Below are positions 17,289-26,272 of a DNA stretch of 32,266 nt, piece after piece. The notes under the pieces were generated by a model. The model worked only from the letters and a program-made list of their open reading frames with translations. It was not told the DNA's origin and searched no databases. Numbering within the stretch: position 1 is the stretch's first letter; each line of letters starts with the position of its first letter. The DNA comes from Burkholderiales bacterium (lineage in GTDB: Bacteria; Pseudomonadota; Gammaproteobacteria; Burkholderiales; Burkholderiaceae_C): the NCBI GenBank assembly GCA_019509985.1, contig JAEKLF010000089.1, positions 1 through 32,266 of the forward strand, given 5' to 3'. A program made the translations under genes and the position numbers.

Positions 17289-18095
17289 TCAGAACCCATG
17301 CACCTCATTCACGGGGAACGTCTTGGCCTTCACCTCGTCCACATAACTCTTCACCGCGGCCAGCACCGAGTCCTTGCCCGCCATGAAGTCCTTGACGAAG
17401 CGCGGCTTCCTGCCCGGCGTGATGTTGAGCATGTCGTGCAGCACCAGCACCTGGCCCGAGCAGCCGACGCCGGCACCGATGCCGATGACGGGCACCGGCG
17501 AGGCGGCCGTGATCTCGGCGGCCAGCGCGGCCGGCACCATCTCGTACAGCAGCATGGCCGCACCCGCATCGACCAGCTCCATCGACTCGCGCTTGATGCG
17601 CGCCGCGCTCTCCTCGTCGCGGCCCTGCACCTTGAAGCCGCCTAAAGCGTTCACCGTCTGCGGCGTGAAGCCCAGGTGGCAGCAGACCGGGATGCCGCGT
17701 TCGCTGATGAAGCGCACGGTCTCGGCCGTCCAGCCGCCGCCTTCGAGCTTGACCATGTGGGCGCCGGCCTTCACCAGCGCGGCCGAGCTCTTCCAGGCCT
17801 CTTCCTTGCTGACGTGATAGCTGTCGAAGGGCAGGTCGGCAATGATCCAGGCCCACTTGTGGCCGCGCGACACGCAGAAGGTGTGATAGACCATGTCCTC
17901 CAGGCTCACCGGGGCCGTGGAGCCGCGGCCCTGCAGCACATTGCCCAGGGAGTCGCCGATCAGCAGGATGTCCACGCCGGCCTCGTCCAGCAGCGACGCG
18001 AAGGCCGCGTCGTAGCAGGTCAGCATCGCGATCTTCTCGCCGCTGGCATGCATCTGCGCCAAGCGCGGCAGGGTCATGGGTTTGCGTTCGCTCAT
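17289..18095 (-). CDS. panB: 3-methyl-2-oxobutanoate hydroxymethyltransferase (ketopantoate hydroxymethyltransferase)
   Basis: 268 residues. PanB adds a hydroxymethyl group from methylenetetrahydrofolate to alpha-ketoisovalerate, the first committed step to pantothenate. Family blocks are MLTCYDAAFASLLDEAGVD, LLIGDSLGNVLQG, the metal-site region IADLPFDSY, KLEGGG, CCHLGFTPQTVNALGGFKVQGR and IGIGAGVGCSGQVLVLHDML. It starts 65 bases from the divergent oxyR. It leads the unit panB - extra gene - panC, all minus and nearly gapless. Confidence 0.97.
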   Translation of the reverse strand: MSERKPMTLPRLAQMHASGEKIAMLTCYDAAFASLLDEAGVDILLIGDSLGNVLQGRGSTAPVSLEDMVYHTFCVSRGHKWAWIIADLPFDSYHVSKEEAWKSSAALVKAGAHMVKLEGGGWTAETVRFISERGIPVCCHLGFTPQTVNALGGFKVQGRDEESAARIKRESMELVDAGAAMLLYEMVPAALAAEITAASPVPVIGIGAGVGCSGQVLVLHDMLNITPGRKPRFVKDFMAGKDSVLAAVKSYVDEVKAKTFPVNEVHGF

Positions 18096-18160
18096 GGCTG
18101 GCGTCTCCTGGAAAACCCTGGGGCACCCCCCGAGGCGGCCGCAGTGTAGCGTTCGGCTCT

Positions 18161-19081
18161 ATGACCCTGACCGAATTGCGCTACATCGTCGCCGTCGCCC
18201 GCGAGCGTCATTTCGGCCGTGCGGCGGAGGCCTGCTTCGTCTCGCAACCGACGCTGTCCGTCGCGATCAAGAAGCTGGAAGAAGAGCTGGACCTGAAGAT
18301 CTTCGAGCGCGGCGGCAGCGAGGTGTCGGTGACGCAGCTGGGCGAGGAGATCGTGCGCCAGGCGCAGTCGGTGCTGGACCAGGCGGGCGCCATCAAGGAG
18401 ATCGCCAAGCGCGGCAAGGACCCGCTGGCCGGCGCGCTGCGGCTGGGCATCATCTACACGATCGGGCCCTACCTGTTGCCCGAGCTGGTCAAGCACACCA
18501 TCGAGCTCTACCCGCAGATGCCGCTGATGCTGCAGGAGAACTTCACCGTGAAGCTCTTGGAGATGCTGCGCACCGGCGAGCTGGACTGCGCCATCATGGC
18601 CGAGCCCTTCCCTGATGCCGGCCTGGCCGTGGCCCAGCTCTACGACGAGCCCTTCGTCGTCGCGCTGCCGGCCACGCATGCGCTGGCCGGGCGCGAGACC
18701 ATCTCCGCCGAGGAGCTCAAGCGCGAGACCATGCTGCTGCTGGGCACGGGCCACTGCTTTCGCGACCACGTGCTGGAGGTCTGCCCCGAGTTCGCGCGCT
18801 TCTCGACCGACGCCGAGGGCATACGCCGCAGCTTCGAGGGCTCGTCGCTGGAAACCATCAAGCACATGGTCGCGTCGGGCATGGGCGTGACGGTCGTGCC
18901 GCAGCTGTCGGTGCCGGGCGAACCCTCCAGGCATTTGCGCTTCGTGCCTTTCAGCGAGCCCGTCCCGACGCGCCGCGTCGTGCTCGCCTGGCGGCGCAGC
19001 TTCACGCGCTACGAGGCCATCGCGGCGCTGCGCAACGCGATCTACGCCTGCCAGCTGGACGGTGTCGCGCGGCTGAGCTGA
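18161..19081 (+). CDS. oxyR: Hydrogen-peroxide-sensing LysR-type regulator OxyR
   Basis: 306 residues. The N-terminal helix-turn-helix region (1-60) reads MTLTELRYIVAVARERHFGR with AACFVSQPTLS-like spacing. The regulatory domain carries GHCFRDHVLEVC, placing cysteines at exactly 199 and 208, the same numbers as the redox pair of E. coli OxyR, followed by SSLETIKHMVASGMGVTVVP. Peroxide forms a disulfide between these cysteines and activates catalase, peroxiredoxin and Dps genes. It is divergent from panB, and a dps gene lies about 3 kb downstream. In several betaproteobacteria recG adjoins oxyR; here they are separated by about 6.6 kb. Confidence 0.95.
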   Translation: MTLTELRYIVAVARERHFGRAAEACFVSQPTLSVAIKKLEEELDLKIFERGGSEVSVTQLGEEIVRQAQSVLDQAGAIKEIAKRGKDPLAGALRLGIIYTIGPYLLPELVKHTIELYPQMPLMLQENFTVKLLEMLRTGELDCAIMAEPFPDAGLAVAQLYDEPFVVALPATHALAGRETISAEELKRETMLLLGTGHCFRDHVLEVCPEFARFSTDAEGIRRSFEGSSLETIKHMVASGMGVTVVPQLSVPGEPSRHLRFVPFSEPVPTRRVVLAWRRSFTRYEAIAALRNAIYACQLDGVARLS

Positions 19082-19083
19082 GG

Positions 19084-19097
19084 CGGCTCGCGAGCCG
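19084..19097. other. Perfect 14-base palindrome after oxyR
   Basis: CGGCTCGCGAGCCG begins three bases after the oxyR stop. No T-run follows. It may stabilise the transcript end or be chance in GC-rich DNA. Confidence 0.3.
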
Positions 19098-19193
19098 GGT
19101 CAGGGCTCAACACAACTGGTGATGGCAGGGCTGGGGCACAGTCCCAGCATGTGGGCATCGCCGCCATCGAGCGGCCATTGTCAGGAGCCCGCC

Positions 19194-22019
19194 ATGACCC
19201 AGTCCGCCCCGCGCCGTTGCCCGGCGCCCGTCCTCGCCTCCACGCTGCTCGCCAGCGCCGCGCTGCTGAGCGCCTGCGGCGGCGGCGGCACAGCCGAACC
19301 GCCGGCCCCTGCGCCGCCGCCGCCCGCGCCCAGCACGGTGGCCATCACGGGCAAGGCGGTGGACGGCGCGCTGTCGGGCGCCACCGCCTGCTATGACCTG
19401 AACGACAACGGCAGCTGCGACAGCGGCGAGCCCGCCTCCGCAGCCACCGGCGCGGACGGCGCCTTCACGCTCGCCGTCGCGCAGGCCGATGCGGGCAAGC
19501 ACCGCATCGTCGTGCAGGTGCCCGCCACGGCCATCGACGCCGACACCGGCGCGGCCGTCGGCACGGCCTACACGCTGCAGTCGCCAGCCAGCGGCACGAC
19601 GACCGCGCACAGCGTCTTCGTCAGCCCGCTGACGACGCTGGTGCAAGGCCATGTCGACGGCACCGGCGCCAGCGTCGCCGAAGCCACGGCCCTGGTGCAG
19701 ACCCAGGCCGGCCTGGCCATGTCGCCGCTGGCCGACTTCACGGCCGCCGGCACTGCCGACAACAAGCAGGCGGCCCTCGTCGCCCGCCTCGTGCAGGCCA
19801 CCACGCTGGCCCAGGCCGACGCGCTCAAGGGCGTGGCGGGCCAGGCCGACCTCAGCGGCGGCACCGCCTCGGCCGCCGACGTGCAGAAGCAGGTCACGAC
19901 GGCCGTGCTCGGTGCGCTGCCGGCCATCGCCGGCAAGGCGGCGGAGTCGGCCGTCAGCGGCGCCAGCGGCGCGGCACTGACGGCGGCGGTGAGCGATGCG
20001 GCCAAGGCGGTCGTCGCCCAGGCCGGCGTCACGGCCGACGAAGCCAAGGCCGCCATCGGCGCGGCCAAGCTGCCGGTCGACACCTCGGCCGTCGCGGCGG
20101 TCGCGTCCGGCCAGCTGACCGCGCTGCGCTACGGCGACGCGAACAACTGGTATCTGCGCAGTCTGCAGAACAGCATGGCCGACAACACGCCCGACGCGAA
20201 CGGCCTGATCCGCTACACCTCGGTCTACATGCTCAGCCAGAGCAGCGGCTACAGCAGCGCCGGCGTGACGCAATCCTGGAGCACGGGCGGCAGCTACGCG
20301 CGCAGCGGCGACCTGCACTGGAATGGCAGCGCCTGGGTGGCCTGCCAGCTGGGGGACCGCTTCACCACAACCGTGCGCGACGCCCAGGGCCGCGCCAGCT
20401 ACGACTACTGCAGCGGCCTGCAAAAGGGCCGCAGCCTGCGCAACGTCGTGGACCTGGCGGGCTTGGGGCTCGCCAGCGTCTTCGCCAGCAAGATCCGCAT
20501 CTATCCCGGCGGCGCGGATGGCGTGAACTACAAGGATTGGGGGCCGGCGAACCTCGACACATTCGGCTCCGCGACCTTTCCGGCGGGCGCCAAGCTCCAC
20601 TACCAGAGCAACACCATCACCGACACCGCCATCGCCTACGACGTGCAGGCCAGCGCCGTCGTGACGGGCTTCAGCGCCGAGATCGCCGCCGGTGGCGACA
20701 CGCGCACCACCACCGGCCTCGCCTGCGCCGCAACGACAACGGCCGCCACCGTGACGACGCTGGAAGACCTCGTCGCCCACAACCCTGGCAAGCCCTGCAT
20801 CTTCGCCAAGGCCACCAGCGGCAGCGACTCGAGCCTGGACCCGAACGAGTCCTGGGGCACGTCCACCGCCAGCTTGGGCGTGCTCACTGGCGCGGCCACG
20901 CGGCCCACCGGCACTGGCAGTTGGTACAACACCGACCTGCGCTTGCGCGTCGCTTTCGCTGGCGGCGACAGCAAGGCGACGACCTACTACAGCTGCCTGA
21001 CCCGCGCCGCCAATGCCAGCGCCCGCAACTGCAGCCCGCTGGGCACGGGCAGCTACAGCATCAAGACCCTGGGCGACGCGCGCGTGATGACGCTCAGTGG
21101 CCTGCCCGCGCTGATGCAGCAGGCCGGCTACAGCCGCGTCTTCGTCGAACGCGGCGGCAAGGTCTGGTACGGCTACCAGAACCCGGTCGGCGGCACGAAC
21201 AACCTGCTGCGCCTGAACCTGGAGGCCGCCAACGCGGTGCTGGCCGCACTGCCCGGCATGCCGGCCCTGGCGCCGACGATGCGCCCGGCCGACCAGTCCA
21301 GCGCCAGCCAGGCCGCGCTGGCCATGGCCAAGGGCGCATGGATCGTGCAGGCCGGCGACGGCAGCGAGCTGATGGCACTGCGCTTCGGCGACAACGGCCG
21401 CTACCTGATGGGCGCCATGGGCCCGGCCGCCGACCACGAGCAGACCGGTCACGAGCTGGGCTGGATGGACTACGACGCGGCGACGCAGCACTTCCGCGCC
21501 CTCGTCGAGAGCAACTCCAACCTCGGCCGCGGCCTGATGCTGCGCAGCGCCGACGAGCAGGCCAGCGAGAAGCTGACGATCTCGGCCACCCAGCTCGTCT
21601 CCAGCCTGGACGGCACGACGCTGACCCGCATCAGCAACGACGCCAACGGCATCGTCGGCCTGTGGGCCCTCGGCTCGGCCACCGAGCTCAACACCCAGCA
21701 CTTCCTCTTCCTGCCCAGCGGCAAGGTGTTGATGATCGACCCGCTGGGCGACACCTCGGGCGGCATCTGCACGACGCAGCGCCAGGGCCCCGCCGGCGGC
21801 GAGTACGCCAGCTACACCTGGACCGCCGGCAGCGGCGCGCTGCGCGTCTTCGGCAAGGTCTACGACACGAATGGCTGCGCCGGCCTGTTCGACAGCAGCC
21901 CTGGCGCGACGTCGGCGAGCGAGTTCACGGCCAACTTCCAGCCCTCGTCCGACGGCAAGACGGCCACCGTCACGACGGCGGACGGCGCGGTCACGCTCTA
22001 CCGCATCGCGCCGCAGTGA
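19194..22019 (+). CDS. Large lipoprotein of unknown function, 941 aa
   Basis: The lipoprotein signal ends in LLSAC (C28), followed by glycine and then a proline-rich linker. Residues about 45-90 read ITGKAVDGALSGATACYDLNDNGSCDSGEP, resembling carboxypeptidase-regulatory/Cna-B-like beta domains with an acidic loop that could bind calcium. A VSPLTTLVQ segment and a long alanine-rich, probably helical part (to about 300) follow. The middle is rich in S/T/G and aromatic residues. The last 250 residues hold two similar halves starting KGAWIVQAGDGSELMALRFGDN and NGIVGLWALGSATELNTQHF, each a beta-rich module. An AGGAG site supports ATG 19194 over an upstream ATG at 19119. Probably surface-exposed; function not recognised. 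Confidence 0.85.
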   Translation: MTQSAPRRCPAPVLASTLLASAALLSACGGGGTAEPPAPAPPPPAPSTVAITGKAVDGALSGATACYDLNDNGSCDSGEPASAATGADGAFTLAVAQADAGKHRIVVQVPATAIDADTGAAVGTAYTLQSPASGTTTAHSVFVSPLTTLVQGHVDGTGASVAEATALVQTQAGLAMSPLADFTAAGTADNKQAALVARLVQATTLAQADALKGVAGQADLSGGTASAADVQKQVTTAVLGALPAIAGKAAESAVSGASGAALTAAVSDAAKAVVAQAGVTADEAKAAIGAAKLPVDTSAVAAVASGQLTALRYGDANNWYLRSLQNSMADNTPDANGLIRYTSVYMLSQSSGYSSAGVTQSWSTGGSYARSGDLHWNGSAWVACQLGDRFTTTVRDAQGRASYDYCSGLQKGRSLRNVVDLAGLGLASVFASKIRIYPGGADGVNYKDWGPANLDTFGSATFPAGAKLHYQSNTITDTAIAYDVQASAVVTGFSAEIAAGGDTRTTTGLACAATTTAATVTTLEDLVAHNPGKPCIFAKATSGSDSSLDPNESWGTSTASLGVLTGAATRPTGTGSWYNTDLRLRVAFAGGDSKATTYYSCLTRAANASARNCSPLGTGSYSIKTLGDARVMTLSGLPALMQQAGYSRVFVERGGKVWYGYQNPVGGTNNLLRLNLEAANAVLAALPGMPALAPTMRPADQSSASQAALAMAKGAWIVQAGDGSELMALRFGDNGRYLMGAMGPAADHEQTGHELGWMDYDAATQHFRALVESNSNLGRGLMLRSADEQASEKLTISATQLVSSLDGTTLTRISNDANGIVGLWALGSATELNTQHFLFLPSGKVLMIDPLGDTSGGICTTQRQGPAGGEYASYTWTAGSGALRVFGKVYDTNGCAGLFDSSPGATSASEFTANFQPSSDGKTATVTTADGAVTLYRIAPQ

Positions 22020-22035
22020 ATCCTTGAGGGAGGCG

Positions 22036-22078
22036 GCGGAGCCGGCCGGCGCCCTGCCGGCCGGCTCCGCTTGTTTTT
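22036..22078 (+). terminator. Rho-independent terminator after the 941-aa lipoprotein gene
   Basis: A perfect 15-bp stem (22036-22050 with 22056-22070), a 5-base GCCCT loop and a T-tract TTGTTTTT (22071-22078) lie 16 bases after the stop codon. It is the clearest terminator in the window. Confidence 0.95.
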
Positions 22079-22219
22079 GGCTATGGCTGGCTTCGAGCGA
22101 TTCAAAGCACGGCCACGCCGGGCGCCGCTAAGCTCGTGCCTCGCACCGCTGGGCGCTGACGCCCTGCGCGCACGTCGTCTGATCCGTTAGGCTCGCCACG
22201 TCCCAATCCGGAGCTGCCC

Positions 22220-22720
22220 ATGGCCAAGAAATCCACCGCCTCATCTCCCAGCATCAGCATCGGCATCAGCGACAAGGACCGCGCGGCCGTCGCCGCCGGC
22301 CTGTCCAAGCTGCTGGCCGAGACCTACACGCTGTACCTGACGACCCACAACTTCCACTGGAACGTCACCGGGCCGATGTTCAACAGCCTGCACGCGATGT
22401 TCATGGCCCAGTACACCGAGCTGTGGAACGCGGTGGACCCGATCGCCGAACGCATCCGCTCGCTCGGCCACGCGGCGCCGGGCAGCTATGCCCAGTTCAC
22501 CAAGCTCAGCGGCCTGCCGGACGCGCCGACCGAGCCGCCCAAGGCGCTGAAGATGGTCGAGCTGCTGATGCAAGGCCACGAGGCCGTCGCCCGCACGGCG
22601 CGCGCCATCTTCCCGCTGGTCGACAAGGCCGGCGACGAGCCTAGCGCCGACCTGCTGACGCAGCGGCTCACCGTGCATGAACAGACCGCATGGATGCTTC
22701 GGAGCCTTTTGGCGGAGTGA
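22220..22720 (+). CDS. dps: Dps-family DNA-protecting ferritin-like protein
   Basis: 166 residues. Dps dodecamers oxidise and store iron using peroxide and can coat DNA. The ferroxidase ligands appear in NFHWNVTGPMFNSLHAMF and VDPIAERI: H46, H58, D73 and E77, with the same spacing as E. coli H51, H63, D78 and E82. The lysine-containing N-terminus (MAKKS) could contact DNA. A CCGGAG ribosome site precedes ATG 22220. It is the first gene after a strong terminator, so it has its own promoter, though no exact OxyR site was found by eye. The next gene starts 11 bases later. Confidence 0.95.
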   Translation: MAKKSTASSPSISIGISDKDRAAVAAGLSKLLAETYTLYLTTHNFHWNVTGPMFNSLHAMFMAQYTELWNAVDPIAERIRSLGHAAPGSYAQFTKLSGLPDAPTEPPKALKMVELLMQGHEAVARTARAIFPLVDKAGDEPSADLLTQRLTVHEQTAWMLRSLLAE

Positions 22721-22731
22721 GCGGGAAGCGC

Positions 22732-23337
22732 ATGAAAGTCGCTGTACTGACCTTCGAGGGCTTCAACGAACTCGACAGCTTCATCGCGCTCGGTCTGCTC
22801 AGCCGGCTGAGCCACCTGGGCTGGTCGGCCGAGATCACGAGCCCGAGCGCCCAGGTCAGGTCGATGAACGGCGTCACGGTCACGGCGCAGCGGCCGCTGG
22901 AGTTCGCCAACGACGCCGACGTCGTGCTGTTCGGCAGCGGCATCCACACGCGAGCCATTGCCGCCAACAGTGCGCTGCTGGACCGGCTGGAACTCGACCC
23001 GGTGCGCCAGCTCATCGGCGGCCAATGCTCGGGCACGCTGCTGATGGCCCGTCTGGGGCTGCTGGCCGACATGCCCGCCTGCACCGACTCGACGACCAAG
23101 CCCTGGGTCGTCGAGGCCGGCGTGCGCGTGCTGGAGGAGCCCTTCCACGCCCGTGGCCCCATCGCCACGGCTGGCGGCTGTCTGGCCTCGCAATATCTGG
23201 CCGCCTGGGTCATGGCCTCGCGCGCCGGGCTGGACGCCGCGCGCGGCGCCCTGCACTACGCGGCACCGGTCGGCGAGAAGGACGCCTACGTCGACCGCCT
23301 GCTCGGCGTCGTCAAGCCCTTTCTGCCGCCGGCCTGA
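22732..23337 (+). CDS. DJ-1/PfpI family protein
   Basis: 201 residues. The fold is indicated by MKVAVLTFEGFNELD at the N-terminus (conserved acidic residue E13), DVVLFGSGIHTRAI, and the nucleophile elbow GGQCSGTLL with C99, then ATAGGCLASQYLAAWV. The superfamily includes glyoxalase III/deglycase-like proteins, thiol redox proteins and AraC-type ligand domains, so the reaction is uncertain. Start 22732 is preferred to ATG 22690, which would overlap dps by 31 bases. Eleven bases after dps, it is probably part of the same oxidative-stress transcript, which fits a redox-sensitive cysteine. Confidence 0.85.
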   Translation: MKVAVLTFEGFNELDSFIALGLLSRLSHLGWSAEITSPSAQVRSMNGVTVTAQRPLEFANDADVVLFGSGIHTRAIAANSALLDRLELDPVRQLIGGQCSGTLLMARLGLLADMPACTDSTTKPWVVEAGVRVLEEPFHARGPIATAGGCLASQYLAAWVMASRAGLDAARGALHYAAPVGEKDAYVDRLLGVVKPFLPPA

Positions 23338-23412
23338 CCAGGCAGTAGCCACGTAAACACCGGGTTGATGGCCAGATGGATCCGGCCTCCCGGGGCCGAC
23401 ACTGCGCAGGCC

Positions 23413-24321
23413 ATGTCAGACCTGCCCTTCATCGAACGGCTCTGGGCCCAGCTCCAGCGCGGCGTCAACTTCAACGAAGGCATCCGCGGTGCGATGTCGC
23501 CGCAGGCCCGCATCCTGGAGATCGGCCCGGGCGCCGCGCCGGTGTTCCGCCGCCGCGACTTTCCCAACCTCAAGGTCTCGGACTGCTGCGACACCGGCGA
23601 GCTGCGCGCCCAGCTGCAGGCCGTCTACAAGCTGGACGAACTGCCACCCGACCTCTTCGACGACATCGACTACGTCTGCGCCGACAGCCGCCTGGCCGCC
23701 CGGGTGCCCGCCGGCCAGACCTTCGACCTGATCTTCAGCTCGCACAACATCGAGCACCAGCCCGACCTGCTGGAGCATCTGCGCAGCCTGCAGGCGCTGC
23801 TCGGCGCGGACGGCGTCGCGGCGCTCGTGATCCCGCACAAGCAGCGCACCTTCGACGTCTTCCGCCGGCCCACGACGACGAGCGACCTGCTGATGACGCA
23901 TTTCGGCCCACCGGGCTGCAAAGCCGCCCAGCTCGCCTTCGACGCCGACAGCCACAGCGCCATCGCGCCGCCCGGCAGCCAGCACCTGTTCAGCGCGCAG
24001 GACCCGATGGCGCTGGGCGACCTGCGCCAGGCCTTCGAGCACTTCCAGGCCCGGCTGCGCGGCGAGGCCGCCGATCTGGCCTACCTGCACCACCATGTCT
24101 TCACGCCGGCCTCACTGCAGATCATCCTGACCGAGCTCTACCTGCTGGGCCTGTGCGACCTGCTCGCCTGCCTGTGCTCGGGCGCCGTCAGCAACAGCTT
24201 CCTGATCGTGCTGCAGGCGGTGCCGCGTTCGAGCGACCCCGCCCAGACCGCCGCGCTGGAGGCCAAGCTGCAGGAAATGCGGCTGGACCACTACCGCCGC
24301 ATGAACTTCCAGGGCGGATGA
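23413..24321 (+). CDS. Class I SAM-dependent methyltransferase-like protein
   Basis: 302 residues. Motif I is ILEIGPGAAPVF (about 34-45); FDLIFSSHNIEHQPDLLEHLRSLQALLGADG is the typical acidic-loop and post-methyl region. LVIPHKQRTFDVFR and a tail with HHHVFTPASLQIILTELYLLGL follow. These features are usual for glycan- or small-molecule-modifying methyltransferases linked to surface polysaccharides, but no such cluster is present. Start 23413 (weak GCAGG site) is preferred; an in-frame ATG at 23368 is possible. Substrate unknown. Confidence 0.8.
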   Translation: MSDLPFIERLWAQLQRGVNFNEGIRGAMSPQARILEIGPGAAPVFRRRDFPNLKVSDCCDTGELRAQLQAVYKLDELPPDLFDDIDYVCADSRLAARVPAGQTFDLIFSSHNIEHQPDLLEHLRSLQALLGADGVAALVIPHKQRTFDVFRRPTTTSDLLMTHFGPPGCKAAQLAFDADSHSAIAPPGSQHLFSAQDPMALGDLRQAFEHFQARLRGEAADLAYLHHHVFTPASLQIILTELYLLGLCDLLACLCSGAVSNSFLIVLQAVPRSSDPAQTAALEAKLQEMRLDHYRRMNFQGG

Positions 24322-24385
24322 GCGCAAAGGGGCGAACAGGGGGCGCAACGATAATCGCCGGTTAGCCCCTGTCCAGCCGTCTCCC

Positions 24386-26008
24386 ATGTCAGACCCCAAC
24401 CGCATCGGCGCCGAAGTCCGGCGCCGCCGCACCTTCGCCATCATCAGCCACCCCGACGCCGGCAAGACCACGCTGACGGAGAAGCTGCTGCTGTTCTCCG
24501 GCGCGATCCAGATCGCCGGCTCGGTGAAGGCGCGCAAGGCCACGCGCCATGCGACGTCGGACTGGATGGAAATCGAGAAGCAGCGCGGCATCTCGGTGGC
24601 CAGCTCGGTCATGCAGATGGAATACCGCGACTGCGTCATCAATCTGCTGGACACCCCGGGCCACCAGGACTTCTCCGAAGACACCTACCGCGTGCTGACC
24701 GCCGTGGACGCGGCGCTGATGGTTATCGACGCGGCCAACGGCGTCGAGCCGCAGACGCGCCGCCTGCTGCAGGTCTGCCGGGCCCGCAATACGCCCATCC
24801 TGACCTTCGTCAACAAGATGGACCGCGAGGTGAAAGACCCGCTGGCGCTGATGGACGAGATCGAGGCCGAGCTGGGCATGACGGTCGTGCCCTTCACGTG
24901 GCCGGTCGGCATGGGCAAGGCCTTCCACGGCGTCATGGACCTGCGCCAGCAGCGCATGCGCGTGTTCGCCCCCGGCGAGGACCGCGCCGCCGGCACGGAG
25001 GAGGTGCTGGAAGGCCTGGACAACCCGGCCTATGCGGAGCGCTTCGGCATGCAGTACGAGCAGGCGCAGGGCGAGATCGAGCTGGTGCGCGACGCCGCGC
25101 CGGCCTTCGACCGCGATGAATTCCTGACCGGCAGGCAGACGCCGATGTTCTTCGGCTCGGCCGTCAACAACTTCGGCGTGCAGGAGGTGCTGGACGCCCT
25201 CGTCGAGCTGGCGCCCGCGCCGGACTCGCGCCAGGCCATGCAGCGCACCGTGCAGCCCGACGAACCCAAGTTCACCGGCGTGGTGTTCAAGATCCAGGCC
25301 AACATGGACCCGGCCCACCGCGACCGCATCGCTTTCCTGCGCGTGGCCTCGGGCCACTTCGAGCGCGGCATGCGGCTGAAGGTCGTGCGCTCGGGCAAGG
25401 AGCTGCGGCCCAACACGGTCGTGAGCTTCCTGTCCCAGCGCCGCGAGCTGCTGGACGAGGCCTTTGCCGGCGACATCATCGGCATCCCCAATCACGGCGT
25501 GCTGCAGCTGGGCGACACCATCACCGAGGGTGAGGCCCTGCAGTACACCGGCCTGCCCTTCTTCGCGCCCGAGATGTTCCGTGCCGTCGAAGTGGCCGAC
25601 CCGCTGAAGACCAAACAGCTGCGCGCCGGCCTGACCCAGCTCGGCGAGGAGGGCGCCATCCAGGTCTTCCGCCCGATGGCCGGCAGCGTGCTGCTGCTGG
25701 GCGCCGTCGGCCAGCTGCAGTTCGAAGTCGTCGCCCACCGGCTGGAGCACGAGTACGGCTGCAAGGCCCGCATCATGCCCAGCCGCTTCCAGGTGGCCCG
25801 CTGGGTGACCTGCGACGACCCGGCCGAGCTCAAGCGCTTCATCGACGCCAACGACCACCGCATGGCGCTGGACGCCGTGGACGCACCGACCGTGCTCGTC
25901 GAGTACGCGCCTGAGCTGCGCGCCATCGAGAGCAACTGGCCCAGGATCAAGTTCCATGCGCTGCGCGAGCACGCGGGGCTGGTGTTCCAGCAAAGGCTGG
26001 ACGGCTGA
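24386..26008 (+). CDS. prfC: Peptide chain release factor 3
   Basis: 540 residues. RF3 is a translational GTPase that removes RF1/RF2 from the ribosome after peptide release. GTPase motifs are G1 SHPDAGKTT (21-29), G3 DTPGH (89-93) and G4 NKMD (143-146). The family signature WMEIEKQRGISVASSVMQ (60-77) separates it from EF-G. The C-terminal part has the LGAVGQLQFEVVAHRLEHEYG motif. Length and start (MSDPNRIGAEVRRRRTFAIISHP) match the family. It converges with the KTSC-like gene, leaving a 6-base gap. Confidence 0.97.
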   Translation: MSDPNRIGAEVRRRRTFAIISHPDAGKTTLTEKLLLFSGAIQIAGSVKARKATRHATSDWMEIEKQRGISVASSVMQMEYRDCVINLLDTPGHQDFSEDTYRVLTAVDAALMVIDAANGVEPQTRRLLQVCRARNTPILTFVNKMDREVKDPLALMDEIEAELGMTVVPFTWPVGMGKAFHGVMDLRQQRMRVFAPGEDRAAGTEEVLEGLDNPAYAERFGMQYEQAQGEIELVRDAAPAFDRDEFLTGRQTPMFFGSAVNNFGVQEVLDALVELAPAPDSRQAMQRTVQPDEPKFTGVVFKIQANMDPAHRDRIAFLRVASGHFERGMRLKVVRSGKELRPNTVVSFLSQRRELLDEAFAGDIIGIPNHGVLQLGDTITEGEALQYTGLPFFAPEMFRAVEVADPLKTKQLRAGLTQLGEEGAIQVFRPMAGSVLLLGAVGQLQFEVVAHRLEHEYGCKARIMPSRFQVARWVTCDDPAELKRFIDANDHRMALDAVDAPTVLVEYAPELRAIESNWPRIKFHALREHAGLVFQQRLDG

Positions 26009-26014
26009 TTCCGC

Positions 26015-26242
26015 TTACCGCAGCTTCCTGGCGTAGCGGCTCCGCACGAAGCGGCTGATGTAGCCGCTCAGGCCGAGTCCGGCCGCCGCCAGGCGCTGCA
26101 TCTCGGCCACCGCCGTGGCGCCCGGGCGGCTGGCGTCGTACAAATAGACCGAGCCATCGACGAACTCGACGGTGATGCGGCGCGGGCCCAACTCGTAGGC
26201 CACCACGCCTGAATCGCCGCTGCGATTGCCATAGCGCTGCAT
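26015..26242 (-). CDS. KTSC-domain-like small protein
   Basis: 75 residues from ATG 26242. The layout fits the KTSC family: a short strand ending VVAYELG, then RITVEFVDGSVYLYD, a helix (VAEMQRLAAAGLGLSGYI) and the basic tail RFVRSRYARKL. KTSC domains are short modules of unclear function, sometimes fused to nucleic-acid proteins. An in-frame ATG at 26275 gives a longer N-terminus, but that extension lies inside a strong inverted repeat and looks non-coding. No ribosome site is visible before 26242. It is divergent from the aldose dehydrogenase gene. Confidence 0.7.
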   Translation of the reverse strand: MQRYGNRSGDSGVVAYELGPRRITVEFVDGSVYLYDASRPGATAVAEMQRLAAAGLGLSGYISRFVRSRYARKLR

Positions 26243-26247
26243 GGCCA

Positions 26248-26272
26248 GCCTGGGCAAATGGCATGCCCAGGC
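26248..26272. promoter_or_regulatory. 9-bp inverted repeat just upstream of the KTSC-like start
   Basis: GCCTGGGCA-AATGGCA-TGCCCAGGC is perfect over 9 bp with a 7-base spacer, and the outer ATGGCC/GGCCAT can extend it with a bulge. It starts 6 bases before the KTSC-like start codon and lies in the divergent region shared with the aldose dehydrogenase gene. It could mask translation or serve as an operator. Confidence 0.4.

Noticed and set aside
19107..21701. 864-codon minus-strand frame opposite the 941-aa lipoprotein gene
   Set aside because: Composition typical of an antisense shadow. The plus-strand frame has a lipobox, a ribosome site and a matching terminator.
24389..25993. 534-codon minus-strand frame opposite prfC
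   Set aside because: Shadow frame; prfC on the plus strand has all GTPase motifs.
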